This document shows, piece by piece, positions 38,061 through 50,202 of a DNA stretch of 64,000 bases. Under the pieces are notes generated by a model that searched no databases, was not told the origin of the DNA, and was given only the letters and a program-made list of their open reading frames with translations. The stretch is taken from NCBI GenBank assembly GCA_037833965.1, contig AP031352.1, positions 12,628,501 to 12,692,500 on the forward strand, in the 5' to 3' direction. Numbering within the stretch: position 1 is the stretch's first letter; the number at the start of each line of letters is the position of its first letter. Source of the DNA: Marchantia polymorpha subsp. ruderalis (taxonomy: Eukaryota > Streptophyta > Marchantiopsida > Marchantiales > Marchantiaceae). Both the position numbers and the translations under genes were made by a program.

Positions 38061-40269
38061 TTTACAATAGAACCTATCTAAGTTAATATTGCCAAGACTG
38101 TGGCATCTCTATTAATTTAGACAGGATATTAATAACAAGAGTATCGAGAAATAATTCTCCATTTGATCCATTTGTAACATTTGCGAGCCCTGACGTTCAC
38201 TTGGAATAGCAGCAACCCACAATCACAACTGCAGTTACAACCAGAACCACAACACAATGGCTTCAAAGAGATTCACCGAAACAAACATGATTAACGAGGT
38301 TCGGATAGCTCTTTCTGAGCCAAGGAAAATATCTATGCAGTAACTCTCCACCAATACTGTGCCGGAATATGAAGTGGAGGCTGACGATATTCAAGAATTC
38401 ATTTTCGTAAAGGCAATTGAATAACTGTAGTGTGCAGGTTTGTTGCGGTAGTTTTGGATGCAGCAAGACATCGTTGAGCATGGGATGTTTGTTGCCATCA
38501 AGACAGCCAACTATAGTATGAGCATTATGAGGTCTAGCAAGCTCGTTCAAAAACCAATATCGGAGTATTTCTTCAAAGTTTAGCTGCCCAAATGTAGAAA
38601 ATTTATGTGAAATCTATGTATACCATAGTGGTTATTTATATTAAAAATATTCAATAACATCTGTGGAGTATCAGTTATTAACTTTTGAAGGGTTTTTAAT
38701 AAATTTAAGGGTCACTACTTGGGACTAGATCGCACATATTAATTATCACAAGTTATTAATTTAGTCAGTATTAATTTAGACATTTTCTACTATATTACCT
38801 CAGTGATTCTTGATTTTAACTTTAATAACGAGGTGTTCAAGAACAAGATTATGTTTCTTGAGCACAAAACAATATCTTTTTTCACTTTAAGAAATGTTTA
38901 AAACCATCTGATGTGACTATCAAGATGCTTAAGTACAAAATTTTACTTTTTTTAGACAAGATCTTACATAATTTTGAAACCATCAAATTTAGCTTTTCTT
39001 CAAACATTTGTTGCGTAGAACGAACCAATAATTATTTAAAATGCGTCTCAAAAGAGTAAGAAAAGAGTTGCGGAGAACTTAACCGCCTCTATTTTGTGTA
39101 GGTGAAAAAACATTTTCATGAAATTTGAAAATCATGATCTATGTATTACTTAAATGCATTATGAACATTTAGGAAGATTTATAACATTGCAAAACATCAT
39201 CAAAATCTGTAGAGTCAATTCGATGCATAGTCAATTGGAATGATTGTGGTGTGAAGGAATGAAAAATCACAATGATACTTGAAATTAGCGCTTTAGGTGA
39301 AATATATATCATGCTAATTATTGCAAATAGCATTCATCTAGATATTTTGAAAAATATCTAGATGTTCAAAATCATCTAGCTAAACTCTAACAAGATTTAT
39401 CATCTTATATGCGCACTCTGCATAACTACAACTACAACAAAATTAACAAGAATCGCTACTTCATCTTTTATATACTTCAAGACAACTATTCATCTTATGT
39501 ATGTAGTATCTAAATCTTGTATCCATCCTGATCTCCAAAAAAATTTTCTACTATCAAAAGCTATGTATCATTTTTTTACATCAAATGATACTAGCGAATG
39601 TCAAATTTTTTATTAAATAGTCATTGCATCTTTCAAAACTTGTTTTTGAAATTTTCAATTGAACCATTTGATGTCTAAATATCAAGATTTTGCTAATAAG
39701 TGAAAGTCTAAATGATTTTTAATTTACCTTATTAGAGATTATACACATATGCGCAACGTGCTTGATTGGATCAAATTAACATCGAGAAGAATACTATTTG
39801 AGGCTACTTCGTCACAACCAATTGTTTTCCTTTCATTTTTGAAGTTATTTTTAATCAAGAAATCTAAATCAATTCAGCTGTTCACAATTCAAGTCAAGCG
39901 GTAGAGAATTTAGTGGAAATTTTGAGAAATTCAACTAGATAATTATTTCTTGATAACCTGGATCTTGATGATGCAAATATGAAACAAATTGTCAAAATCT
40001 TATTGAAATGTGTGCTTTCAATGCTACTGTAGACAACAATGTTGATGATGTTAGCATTTTCAAGTCTTTATTCAAATAACACAACTTTTTGCAAACTGCC
40101 ATCAATTCAAATGACGATGATAATTTTGAAATCTCATATTTGACGACCGTCGAACAAGCGAATCGAGCAATTACTAGTTTGTTCAACTTTCTTTCTATTA
40201 AGTTAACTTTATCAACCTAACCTCAAAGTAAACTATTCTTCAATTTCCAAAAAGCTTGTCATTCATTGA
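38061..40269. other. AT-rich intergenic DNA, no supported gene
   Basis: An open stretch of 95 codons on the minus strand (38263-38550) has no domain I can name. The remainder is AT-rich with many stops. A perfect palindrome at 39335-39364 is listed separately. Confidence 0.35.
39335..39364. repeat. Perfect palindrome, 14-bp arms, 2-base loop
   Basis: CATCTAGATATTTT at 39335-39348 and its exact complement at 39351-39364. Confidence 0.9.
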
Positions 40270-40538
40270 TGTCATGTAACTCGGTATTTGCTAAAAATAG
40301 CGTTGAGCTAGGGTTTCAAGTCGCGTATGGTATAGGGTCTTAGGATACTCGAAGAACGTCAGTTCTTCGAGTCGAGCCTAGTGCATTGGGAGTAGTGCGA
40401 GTAGAGCGACCCGTTAGCGTTGACATGGAATCTCTACGGAGTGGGAGTGGCTTGGGCTTGACTTTGTATGTGAAGGTTGTTGCCACTGGGATAATCATAC
40501 CAACGGGAATTCCAATGGGGAAGATCCCGTATATTTCA
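40270..40538 (+). repeat. 5' LTR of the Ty3/Gypsy element
   Basis: 269 bp, TG..CA ends, about 91-92% identical to the 3' LTR. It contains an internal inverted repeat around CTCGAAGAA/TTCTTCGAG. I found no standard tRNA-Met primer-binding site directly after it. Confidence 0.9.
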
Positions 40539-43500
40539 CTCGAAGAACTGACGTTTTCTGAAATTGTTACAATTTACGGTTTTAGTTTCGGTGCTTTTCT
40601 GGTATTATTCGGGTGATTTTCTCAATTGAAGTTGAAGATTTCTCGTGTTTGTCATGAGACTGTCACGCTTAGTTTGAATTTCAGGATTTCAAACGAAGGT
40701 ACTTCGATTTCTCCTATTCGTGCTTGAGGGTTTCAAAGTGATTTTAGGCAGTGGTTTTGTGATAACTTCAAGATTTGGAGAAAGAGTGCGAGTTTGTATT
40801 TAAAAAATCGATGGTTCAAAGATTGCACTCGGCAGATTTTTTGTGTTTGTGACAGCGTTGACGGAAAATATGCGCATCGTCGGCATTGGCATGGTGGTTG
40901 CTGGTGTCCGGTGTAGGAAGTTGGAGCAATCCATTGTTGTTAAGTTGGACAAGTTGTCAAACAGAATTGCCTAGGGTTTAGGAGGGCGGATGAGCGATTT
41001 TCTGAACCTGTTTAGATTTGTGGTGTCATCGGAAACTGGATCGCATGCTACTGAAGGCGAGAGGTTACGAGTGCAGAGTCTTCGGTTTGGAACAAAGATT
41101 TTCTCCAAGACACTAGTTCGGGTAAATTTGTCTATCAAGCTTTTCAAGTTGTTTACAGATATGAAGGAGGTTGAAGTAGATACCGTGATTAATGCAACGC
41201 AGGAAGTTACGAGATGGGCTTATGGGTGCCTCGTTGTTTGAATGAGATATTGAAGTATAGAGTTCAGAACTTAGTTCACGATTTGGAGCTCATCGTTTTT
41301 TTAAGTAACACTGTGCTTCTTCATCGGCGAGTAGATTGAATTGGATGTGGCATGAAGCTTTTGCCGGCCGGGAGGCAAAATCGTAGGTTCACACTATGAG
41401 TCATTCTCCTTCAGATAGGCTAATTGGGAGCTGAGCAAAGCGCAGACCTGTGCTGTATCAAGCAGAGGTCTCAACGGGTAATTGCAGCATTTACAACGGA
41501 TTAGGGTATTGTGACCGGGCCAGAGGTTTAGATACTCGTTCATTTGAAGCAGGTGGAGACGAGTTGTGATAGAAATACTGTACGAGTCAAGGTCTAGTAT
41601 GTCTTCATTCTGAAAGTCTAATCCAATATCAAGAGAGGAATTTGACAGAGAGCTGGCAAAGTCTAGTTTACTCTGATCAGATTCTTCCCCTTTTCTCCTA
41701 GACATGTAAACATTGAACGGATTCGCAGGCGGTGTACTAGTTTACTCTGACCAGATTCTTCCCCTTTTTTCCTAGACATGTAAACATCGAACGGATTCGC
41801 AGGCGGTGTAGGAGATGTCAGAGGTAAAAAAGTTCTCTAGAACGTGGCTTTATGGGGACGCATATTGTCATGGTTTGCACAAGAAGCAGTTTTGTCCACA
41901 TTGCAATGCAAGGGTAGGCAACTGATACAATCCTGGAGTACAGGCCCTTGACAAACTCCATGCAGCCTATCAAGACGGGCATCGATTTCGAGAGAGAAAT
42001 ATTGTTTTTAGCATCCAACAGTCGTTCTGAAGAGTCTGACTATCACCTTTCAAAACAGTCGTGTGAGTTAAAAACATTGTCCGTGCAGCCCTGGTAGAAA
42101 AACCTGAATTTCAATCCATTTCGACCAGTGATTGGAGGTTTGGGGTGCGGTCTTGTGGATTCATGATATTATTCTGCATCAAACTATCTGGAGAACCTCC
42201 TGAACACAAGTCCATAGTCTCCTGTGAACTGTATGAATTTGCTTGGTTGCTAGGCGACCATCTCTTCTGATTTATCACATTCACTTCAGTTCCTCCACCT
42301 ATTGGATTTGCCTCGACCTCAATTGCAGTGACTCTCCAGCGGGAAAACTGGCTAGCAGCGCCATTTTGGAGCAGAAGTAGAGGGAAGGAAAGAGCTAAGG
42401 CAGAATTTGGGCCACCAATTAGAACTCCCTAGGCATATATAGTAGTATAGAACATATAAAGGCTTCAGAACCTTATTGTACACCATCATGTCATACTTGC
42501 CTGTCATTGAATCTTTCAGATTCTCCATCACCCTTCGTATAACCATCTCCGGGCAGGCGTTCCCCCCAGGCTGTGTTCGAATATCGGGAAATGATAACTT
42601 CTGACCCTACTAGCAACAGCACCCGTTCCGGTCAAATTATCAGTGACGTCAGGAAACAGAAGGGTATCAAGGAGTAGATCACCGCCCTTGCTGAGTACGA
42701 GGACTGAGTAGGTTTTGATAGTTCCTTCTCTTTATTTTACTGTCATGCAAAGACGGTGGACGGTGTTCACGTAGACTCTACCTAGTGAATGGGAGCCGGA
42801 ACGGATAATAAAGTCCATATGTCATTCTGGTTTATTTGAATTTTGCAATGTTTCTTAGACCAAGAACCTTTTACAACATGTACTAAGGATTATCCTCTCA
42901 ATACTGTAGATTGCAATATATTGCATTGCAATCTGTTTGTCTATGAGATGTACATGAAAACCTAGAAGGGTTCAGATGTCAATGCTAGTTTTGTCATTAT
43001 CCACCAACCTTCCGATTGAGGTGAAGATACACTTAAAGAATCCATTCTGAGAAATACTTGCAATAGCAAAATGTGGATTTCTGGACTTGCGGTTAGCTAG
43101 TTAGGTGAGTTGCTTTGGTAGATTCAACTACGATTTATGCAGGTTAGGTTTATCACTATGATGTTATAGTGATAAACAGTAGTAGAAGGTTTAGTTACCC
43201 AGAGTAGTCTTCTCTGCAAACGGAAAAGTACAATTGGAGTTTGCAGCCTTTTGAGAGGTGGACTTGATACATGCCTTACAACTGCTTTCAGTTTTACAGT
43301 ATATTTAACTGGGGTAAATATATGACAGTGGTAATTTACAGTAAAAATGTTCATGATTGATGCTCCTATAAAACTTTGTGATAGTTTTATAGTTAAACTG
43401 TAATTAGTTTTCACTTTAGTGATCTTGTTTTTAGATACCTTGTAAACAACACTAGTACCCAGTGAATTTTTTAGTTGGAAGAAAATGCCGTTTGGAGAGA

Positions 43501-44179
43501 AAGTGGGAGACAGTGAAGTACCAAAAATTCAGACGGTGGAGGTCGTCAACAGCGAGGAACGTGATCAGGAGCAGGAGTTGACAAGGCAGCCTCAAGTAGA
43601 AGAGAATCAGGTGAACACTGTTGCTGTAGGAGAGAAAAATTCTGGATTTGATTGGGACGAGGAACTAGCAATAGAAAAACTTCTAGAGGAATCCGGTATA
43701 GAGTACAGAATATGTGAAGATGAGTTACTAGACCTTCTTAAAGATATCACTGATCATTTGAGAGATGTTCAGTATGTGCAAGATTGTTTGTTAGAAGAAA
43801 TTCTTGTACTTGAAAAGATTCTTGATAGACTTAGCAAGGATTGATAGCTAATACCTGTAGGATCGACCTCTTGGATCTTCATCTGCGATCTTGGCATCCG
43901 TTGCGGGTTTTAGCGGAGTGCTTACCTGGCCTCATGACTTGTTGGAGTGGAACATGTTTGCCAACGATACCTCAGTCTACGAGGATGTGGAGGAGGTTGT
44001 GAGCTTTGCAGCGAAGGTGTCTTCACCCTTAGATGTTCCACTTTGGAGTTCTTGTCACACACTATAGTTGGAGGCTGATAGGTTGGTGAAGAAGGCTTGA
44101 AGTGAAGCCTCTTTACCAGCAGAGAGAGGCAGGTAGAGAGGGCTTCAGGTGATCGGCTAGTTGATGGTTCTAGCGCATA

Positions 44180-45985
44180 ATCCCCATTGGTTACTACACC
44201 GATTGCATGGGAGTATTCTCCACATGGTGTTTGTGTGTTGGATCTTTTTGTTGGGATCAGCATAGCTTTGACTGCAGTGTTGCAATTAGGTATCCCCGTG
44301 CGCATATACTTGTATGTGGAGAAGTATGAGACTGGACGTCGAGTTTCTTCACAACATTTTGCATAGTTGATGCAGCGTTTCCTAAATTGTTGCCACAATC
44401 AGCTGTTCGAGGATACCAGAAGGCGTTGCTTTCAGACTTTCATTTCTGGGGGCGCCGGACCTTGACTAAGTCGGCCATATTGATATGGTGATTGCGGGAT
44501 GGCCATGTCAGGAACACACGCACGTTGGACATGGGACAAGGTTGTATGACCCAAGATCTCGGATGTTTTGGGAGATGATGCAAGTGTTACGTCATCTCCA
44601 TGTGCATAAGACACGTTCTCCAGCATACATTCTAGAGAACGTACCATTGTTGAGTGACACTCGAGCCCAGTTGATGGCGAGTGTCCACCAGGTCTGCAAC
44701 CTCCAGGCTGACTCTCACTCAGGTTTACCTTAGATGGCTTTTTGATAGCTCATCATGGTTCTAAAAGACCGGGATTCCTCCTCATACTTATAGCCCAAAC
44801 ACCCTCTCACACATTCCACTCAAGGTATCACTCCAACTCACTCACACATCGACACTCCAAGGTATTGAAAATTTGTCACTCTTTCTTATATGAAACAAGT
44901 CTCTACATATGAACTCTTCAAACTTGCTTGGGAGGCTCTTCTCTACTTCTCTATATATATTACTTGAGAATTTACCATGGTAACAAATGATAATTTCTAT
45001 CTCACTTACTTTTACAAAGATAAACCATAGTAAGGTTGACTAGTTATCAATATGTGGCAACATGCCATTGACCTCTTAAATCTTCTAGATGTTTCCTTCT
45101 AGATGTTTACTAATCCTTAGATTGAGGTGGCGACATGCCATTTGTGCCTTTCCAACTTCTAGAACTTCCACTTTTCACTAAATTGACATTAGACTTACTC
45201 TAATCAATGAAGTACTCTTTATTTTAATCAAACCAATCAAAACTAAACATGAAGTCAAAAAGTCTTTTCTCTTGGAATCTAGACTTTTGTACAAGACAAA
45301 ATAGAAGCGCTCACTCAAATCTTTTAAAATTTTTCTAATTATTCCGCCAAGTATAGACATTATAGCTAAACTAGCTAGATTTAGTCATAACTAATCTAAC
45401 CATAATTAAATCCTTAGTTAATTCTAGTTCTAGTTCACACATACAACATCAGATCTTACAGGTCCGAGCATGGATTGGATCAGCAGTATTGTTGGATGCT
45501 GCGAGGGTTGGATCACGTGCTCATCGTGCACGTTTATGGTGAACCAACCTTTAGCCACGAGTGATATTGCGTCATGCCTATGATTCTGTGCAGTGTGATC
45601 CTACACTCACCGTTGACAGTATCATGGATGTTTTCCGACGTTCTCAGGTAATGAGAGTTGCTAACAGGTCACCTGTGGCGTTGGTATACCGCATAGGTTA
45701 GCCTCGGATGGCTTTACTCACGTTGGTTAGTTATCCAACATCACATGCATATTGTGATGGTGGACTTGAGCTACTTTGGAATTCTGCAGTACATTAGTTG
45801 GTGGAGCCAAACGCTGACAAGAGACATCGTGCGATGGGATTTATGACTAGTGTGACCGCAACATCTTCAGTTTCTAAGGCTTCGCGTCGTCAGGTTTTGG
45901 GTCACGCTATGGACCTTAACTGCTTGACGTGGATTGTGAGCTTGAGTTTGGCCGAGCAATGCCGTTTGTGCGTTGATTAGGTGGT
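44180..45985 (+). other. C5 cytosine DNA methyltransferase-like region of the Ty3 element (fossil)
   Basis: The translated plus strand shows landmarks of a cytosine-5 methyltransferase in order. A motif I-like SAM-binding block is near 44,240. The catalytic PCQ block lies within AGWPCQ at about 44,500. A DPRSRMFWE block follows, then motif VI ENVP at about 44,635. After an AT-rich interruption come a DAARVGSRAHR-type block near 45,500 and the C-terminal RRQVLGHAMDLNCLTWIV block near 45,890-45,940. The LGIP, DAA..GS.AHR and WTNL features recall the DRM/DNMT3 type more than MET1 or chromomethylases. About 720 AT-rich bases (roughly 44,735-45,455) split it; they begin and end like an intron (AG/GT..AG) but could be an insertion. 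Broken, with several breaks. Its position inside the LTR pair and directly before RT indicates that it belonged to the element. Confidence 0.8.
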
Positions 45986-46285
45986 TAGTACACCACTTGT
46001 TAGCTCATTGTCTACCGAGACGATAGTGGCAATGGCTGGGGTGACAGGCGAGATATTCGTCGTCCTTGGAGTTCATGGGACGTGACGAGAGTACTTGCTA
46101 GAGTTGCAGCCCATGCACTTGGAGAGGTTTTGCATGCGGAGGTTGCTCCGAAGGAGGGTACCGAGACCCTTACTTTGGAGGATGTGGCGTAGCAATCAGT
46201 GAGAGTATTACCTTCCTCTAGTGTGACTATAGAGGAATGGGAACCATTGATTGGTTCCTAGATCATAATAGGAGGGAGGCGACAG

Positions 46286-47272
46286 TTGACACAATTCTTA
46301 CAAAATCATAGGAATTATTTTGCTTTCAGTATGAAGAAGTTGGATGCTTTGATTGAACCCGGTATACGGATAGAATTGGCTAGTGATACGCCAATCTTCC
46401 GTCGCCCTTATCCATACAGTGAGATAGAGAGAGATTTGATTTGGAGTAGGACGTTGGACCTACTGGAGGCTGGATTAGTGGAGTTATTGCATGGTGAGTA
46501 TGCGTCAGCCACTGTCATGCCGATGAAGAAGGATGTACATGGCAACTACACGGATAGGCGCATGTGTGGAAACTACCGTCTTGTCAATCGGCAAACGAAG
46601 TCCGATAAGTATGCCATGCCTACACCTGAGGAGATCTTTGATGTGGTGAGACATGCAAGGATTTTTAGTACTTTATATCTTCGGGCAAGATACCATCAAT
46701 TGCCAATTCGGAAGGAGGACAAGGCCAAGACAACATTTTGGGGCATCAACTTCCACGGCAAGGATTGTTTGTATCAGTGGCGATTCTTATCCTTTGGGTT
46801 GAAGAATGCACCTGCCGAGTTTCAGAGGGTTATGGACAGAATCCTAACGGGGTGGATTTTGTCAGATGTTACATTCATGATATCTTGGTGTTTAGTGACA
46901 CTCTGGAGCAACACCAGATACATTTGCAGGTTGTTTTTGAGCGGTTGAAGTCTCATGGTTTGAGGTTACATCCTGGGAAGTGTAAGTTCTTCCAGGAGAA
47001 GGTTGAGTACTTGGGTCATGTGATATACCCAGGTGGTTTAGGAGTTTAGCAAGCAAAGGTGGAGGCTATTGCACGCATACCTCGTCCCACGAATGTGAGT
47101 AGAGTTCGTGCATTCATGGGTTTGGCGAACTACTACCTGAGGTAGTAGTTCAAAGAACCAATAGTTCAGGTGCAATTGTTGAAGTCAAATCAGGAGTGGC
47201 AATGGGGAGATGAGGAGTAGAGAGCTTGTGTTGAGCTCAAGGTCAGGTTGGTGACCGCTCTCATCTTGAGTA
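46286..47272 (+). other. Ty3/Gypsy reverse transcriptase region (fossil)
   Basis: A 220-codon open stretch (46286-46948) and the following part to about 47,160 match the Ty3/Gypsy reverse transcriptase: MPMKKD, MCGNYRLVNRQT, the LPIRKEDKAKTTFW block, the FLSFGLKNAPAEFQRVMD block, and the connection region (LHPGKCKF, VEYLGHV, FMGLANYY). The nested DNA transposon interrupts it just after the connection domain. Broken copy. Confidence 0.9.
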
Positions 47273-47513
47273 AGCCTCGGCAAGGTAAGGTAACCCTTTA
47301 GGGTTACCAGGTAAAACGATAAAAGGTAACTGTAGAGGTAATACATTTGGCGTTAGGGTAAGGTATAGGTAGGGTAAAGGTAGAGCCTCCCGGGTTACCG
47401 GGTAATTACCAGGTAACCCGTGAAAAAAAAAACCTGAAAATTCTGACGCACATTCTCTTGGAAGACCTCGAACCCCGCGAAAAGCCAAAATCACAAACGT
47501 GAACACTGACAAA

Positions 47514-47731
47514 ATTACGGTCTACTTGCCCCAAGATTTCACGAAGGAATTTCTCGGAGGCCAGGTGCTCGTTTTCAACCATTCCTATCATTTATTTTTC
47601 ATGCACATGTATTTCATTTGTGCACATATATCTGGATCTACATCCGTTCTTGCTCCAGACCGTATCATTATAGTTCAAAAATTTGAAGCTTATGTTGAGT
47701 TCACTAAAACGAATTTGCAAGCAAGAAAATC
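47514..47731. repeat. 218-bp direct repeat, copy 1
   Basis: About 95-96% identical to 49283-49500, 1,769 bases downstream inside the same transposon. The translation includes TVYLPQDFTKEFLGG, followed by a GT-starting, intron-like stretch that ends in CTCCAG, so the unit may hold two small exons. It does not have LTR-like TG..CA ends. Confidence 0.9.
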
Positions 47732-49282
47732 TGCTTGAACTTCTTACCCAGACTAATATGCTCTCGATCCTGACGCTTGATGTGCCTGTGCGAGTTCTAC
47801 CCTCTGTCTTAAGCTCCGTGCAACCTTGTCAGCCGTTCTGTTCTCGAGTCGTATGGTCTCTCGAGGAATACACAAATGTACCAGAGTATGACATCATGAC
47901 CGAAGAGCAAATCTTTGGCTACTCATTGAGTTATGTCGAATGTCCACACTTTGCATCATTCTTCATAGCACTTGTTAGAAACTGAAGACTCACGGGAGGA
48001 TATGTGAAACCTGCTCAAGTCTTAAATATGAAATTTTATTTGTAGAATCAAACACTGAGCTATTGGCGAGCCCCATGCTATACTACGGGTGAAGATTCTC
48101 TGAATTCTTCCTATTTGTTTTCATCGGCTTTTGTGCTCTTGCCACCTTAACATTCCTCGACATTTGTCATATTGTAACACCTCTACATTTGTTTGTTACG
48201 TCTTTAGACATGTTTTGTTATCTCTCTCCTGTCCATTTCTTCCATGTCGCATTCTCTTGGGTTTTCATTCTATGCCCCCGTTTTTCCACATCTTTGGTTT
48301 GTATTGACTTTATAAACTTTTCCTTCATGAATATACTTGTTATTACCGTTACTCTTCACGCTAGTTTCATTTGCAGAAATGATTTTTTTTCAAGTCTAGA
48401 CCTTGAATTTTGGAATCATTATGTAAATAGATGTTGTTTGGTATAATATAGATGTTGATTTTTTGTTTGCTAACAATGATGTAGAGAAGTTACAAGATCA
48501 AGCAAGAGCCTCCTTACCTTCTGCCGTTTATTGGATGCTAAAATGTTGCAAGAGTTCATGAAACTCATAATCGTCATAAAGGTTTGAGACCATATGTCAT
48601 GCTAACGCCATCCTGACTAGCTTGGAATCTAGAAACTTTTGAAAGATTAGTAAGGCTTGATTCTTACCAGGTTATTAACAAACGTCGGACTTGTAGAACT
48701 ATTCAAGTCTTTACCGTCCAATCTACGCAAATAAATTATCACTTGATTGACTTTGTTGATTGGACATTCTCTTTGTCTCGCAGGATTCTGTCGAAGCACA
48801 TAAAGGACTTGAGGAGGAAGAAAGAGAAAGGATGCAGGTACGAGACCAATCCATTGCGCCAACACGATGTGTTGATGAATTCTAAGAGGGAAGAATTCTG
48901 CCTGTATCCTGTTCTTGTCGTTAATGAACAAGTTGTCAAGATAGAGAATCTGAACAAACAAGCGTCTCATGTTTCCTTAGTACTGTTAGAAATCAGTTAG
49001 TATTGAGTTTTGATATCTAGATGTGAGCTAGATGAATCATTTCCAGGTGATATCTTTTCTATCACTGCAGGTACTGTGTACCACAGTATTCGCTTGCTAT
49101 AGTAGTGCCATCAACAACCATGTCTTCTTCCTCTTTCACTTCAACTTGTAGAGATATGTTTTACCACAAGGATCATCTATAGGGTTTTTTTTATGGATGC
49201 AACAGCTTAAGTTCTTTCACATATCAATACTTTTGGAGTTTGTTGAACAATACCAAGTTCACTCAACATTTTTTGGAACAGA

Positions 49283-49500
49283 ATTACGGTCTACTTGCCC
49301 CAAGATTTCACGAAGGAACTTCCCGGAGGCTAGGTGCTCGTTTTCAACCATTCCTATCATTTATTTTTCATGCACATGTATTTGATTTGTGCACATATAT
49401 CTGGATCTACATCCGTTCCTGCTCCAGACCGTATCATTATAGTTCAAAAAATTGAAGCTTATGTTGAGTTCACTCAAACGAATCTGCAAGCAAGAAAATC
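49283..49500. repeat. 218-bp direct repeat, copy 2
   Basis: Second copy of the 47514-47731 unit, in the same orientation. Sequence on either side is unrelated between the two copies. Confidence 0.9.
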
Positions 49501-50102
49501 ACATACATGTGTTCTTGTACAGTTTTATTTTCAGATCTTTGGGCCATGAGTTGCTATGAGATTCAAAGGCTATCTGGTTGATCACATGCTTTCTCATATG
49601 GTTTATACACAAACTTGCTGCTGATTACCTATCTAATCAAAGACGATTTACGTGAGGTACTATATCTTCACGGCGTGAGCTTTCTAATTGCGTTAAAGCT
49701 GGAGATAAGCTTGTTGTAAACACATTCAGAGAGCATCGTTAGATTCTTCTCTCTCCTTCGAGGTAAATATTAATGTTAAACGTCCCTGCGTCTCATCCTC
49801 ATCCGACCACGTGTTCAAGTATCTTCATGCTGCAACTTTTCTCACTTGTGTTTGTGCTAATGATGTTTGTTCGTGTCTTCTTGCAGAGCCTGGACAGATA
49901 ATTTGTCAGGACGAAACAAACAAAGAGTCAGGTAAGTACTGTACCGTACAAAGCAGTCTACATGCAGGACATATAGTATCTTTCTCATGACTTATTATAT
50001 CATTAACCCGTAGACATGCCACGCTTTACCTCGCGTTGATAAAGTGCTTGAATTAATGCAGAAAGAATCTCTTACATGCCATAAAACATCAAAGACAGGT
50101 AA

Positions 50103-50128
50103 ACTGTGTTCCTAGTGGAACACAGTTC
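50103..50128. repeat. Perfect hairpin, 11-bp arms, 4-base loop
   Basis: AACTGTGTTCC at 50103-50113 and its exact complement at 50118-50128, just upstream of the hAT transposase reading frame. Confidence 0.9.
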
Positions 50129-50202
50129 AAAGAGATCTAGCGGATTATGTACTCCTGTCAGCTGACAATCAACTACTCCGTAGTGCAAGACAGCCTCTGC
50201 AA

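Noticed and set aside
38263-38550. 95-codon minus-strand stretch considered as a Harbinger transposase piece because of a CLDGNKHP string
   Set aside because: The surrounding residues do not follow the Harbinger DDE pattern, and no flanking homology supports it.
43485-43844. 119-codon acidic open stretch considered as gag
   Set aside because: Gag proteins are usually basic with a CCHC knuckle; this one is strongly acidic without cysteine motifs. Mentioned only as part of the Ty3 element.
47514-49500. 218-bp direct repeats considered as LTRs of a small retroelement
   Set aside because: No TG..CA ends, no target duplication, no primer-binding or polypurine signals, and their contents look like exon plus intron.
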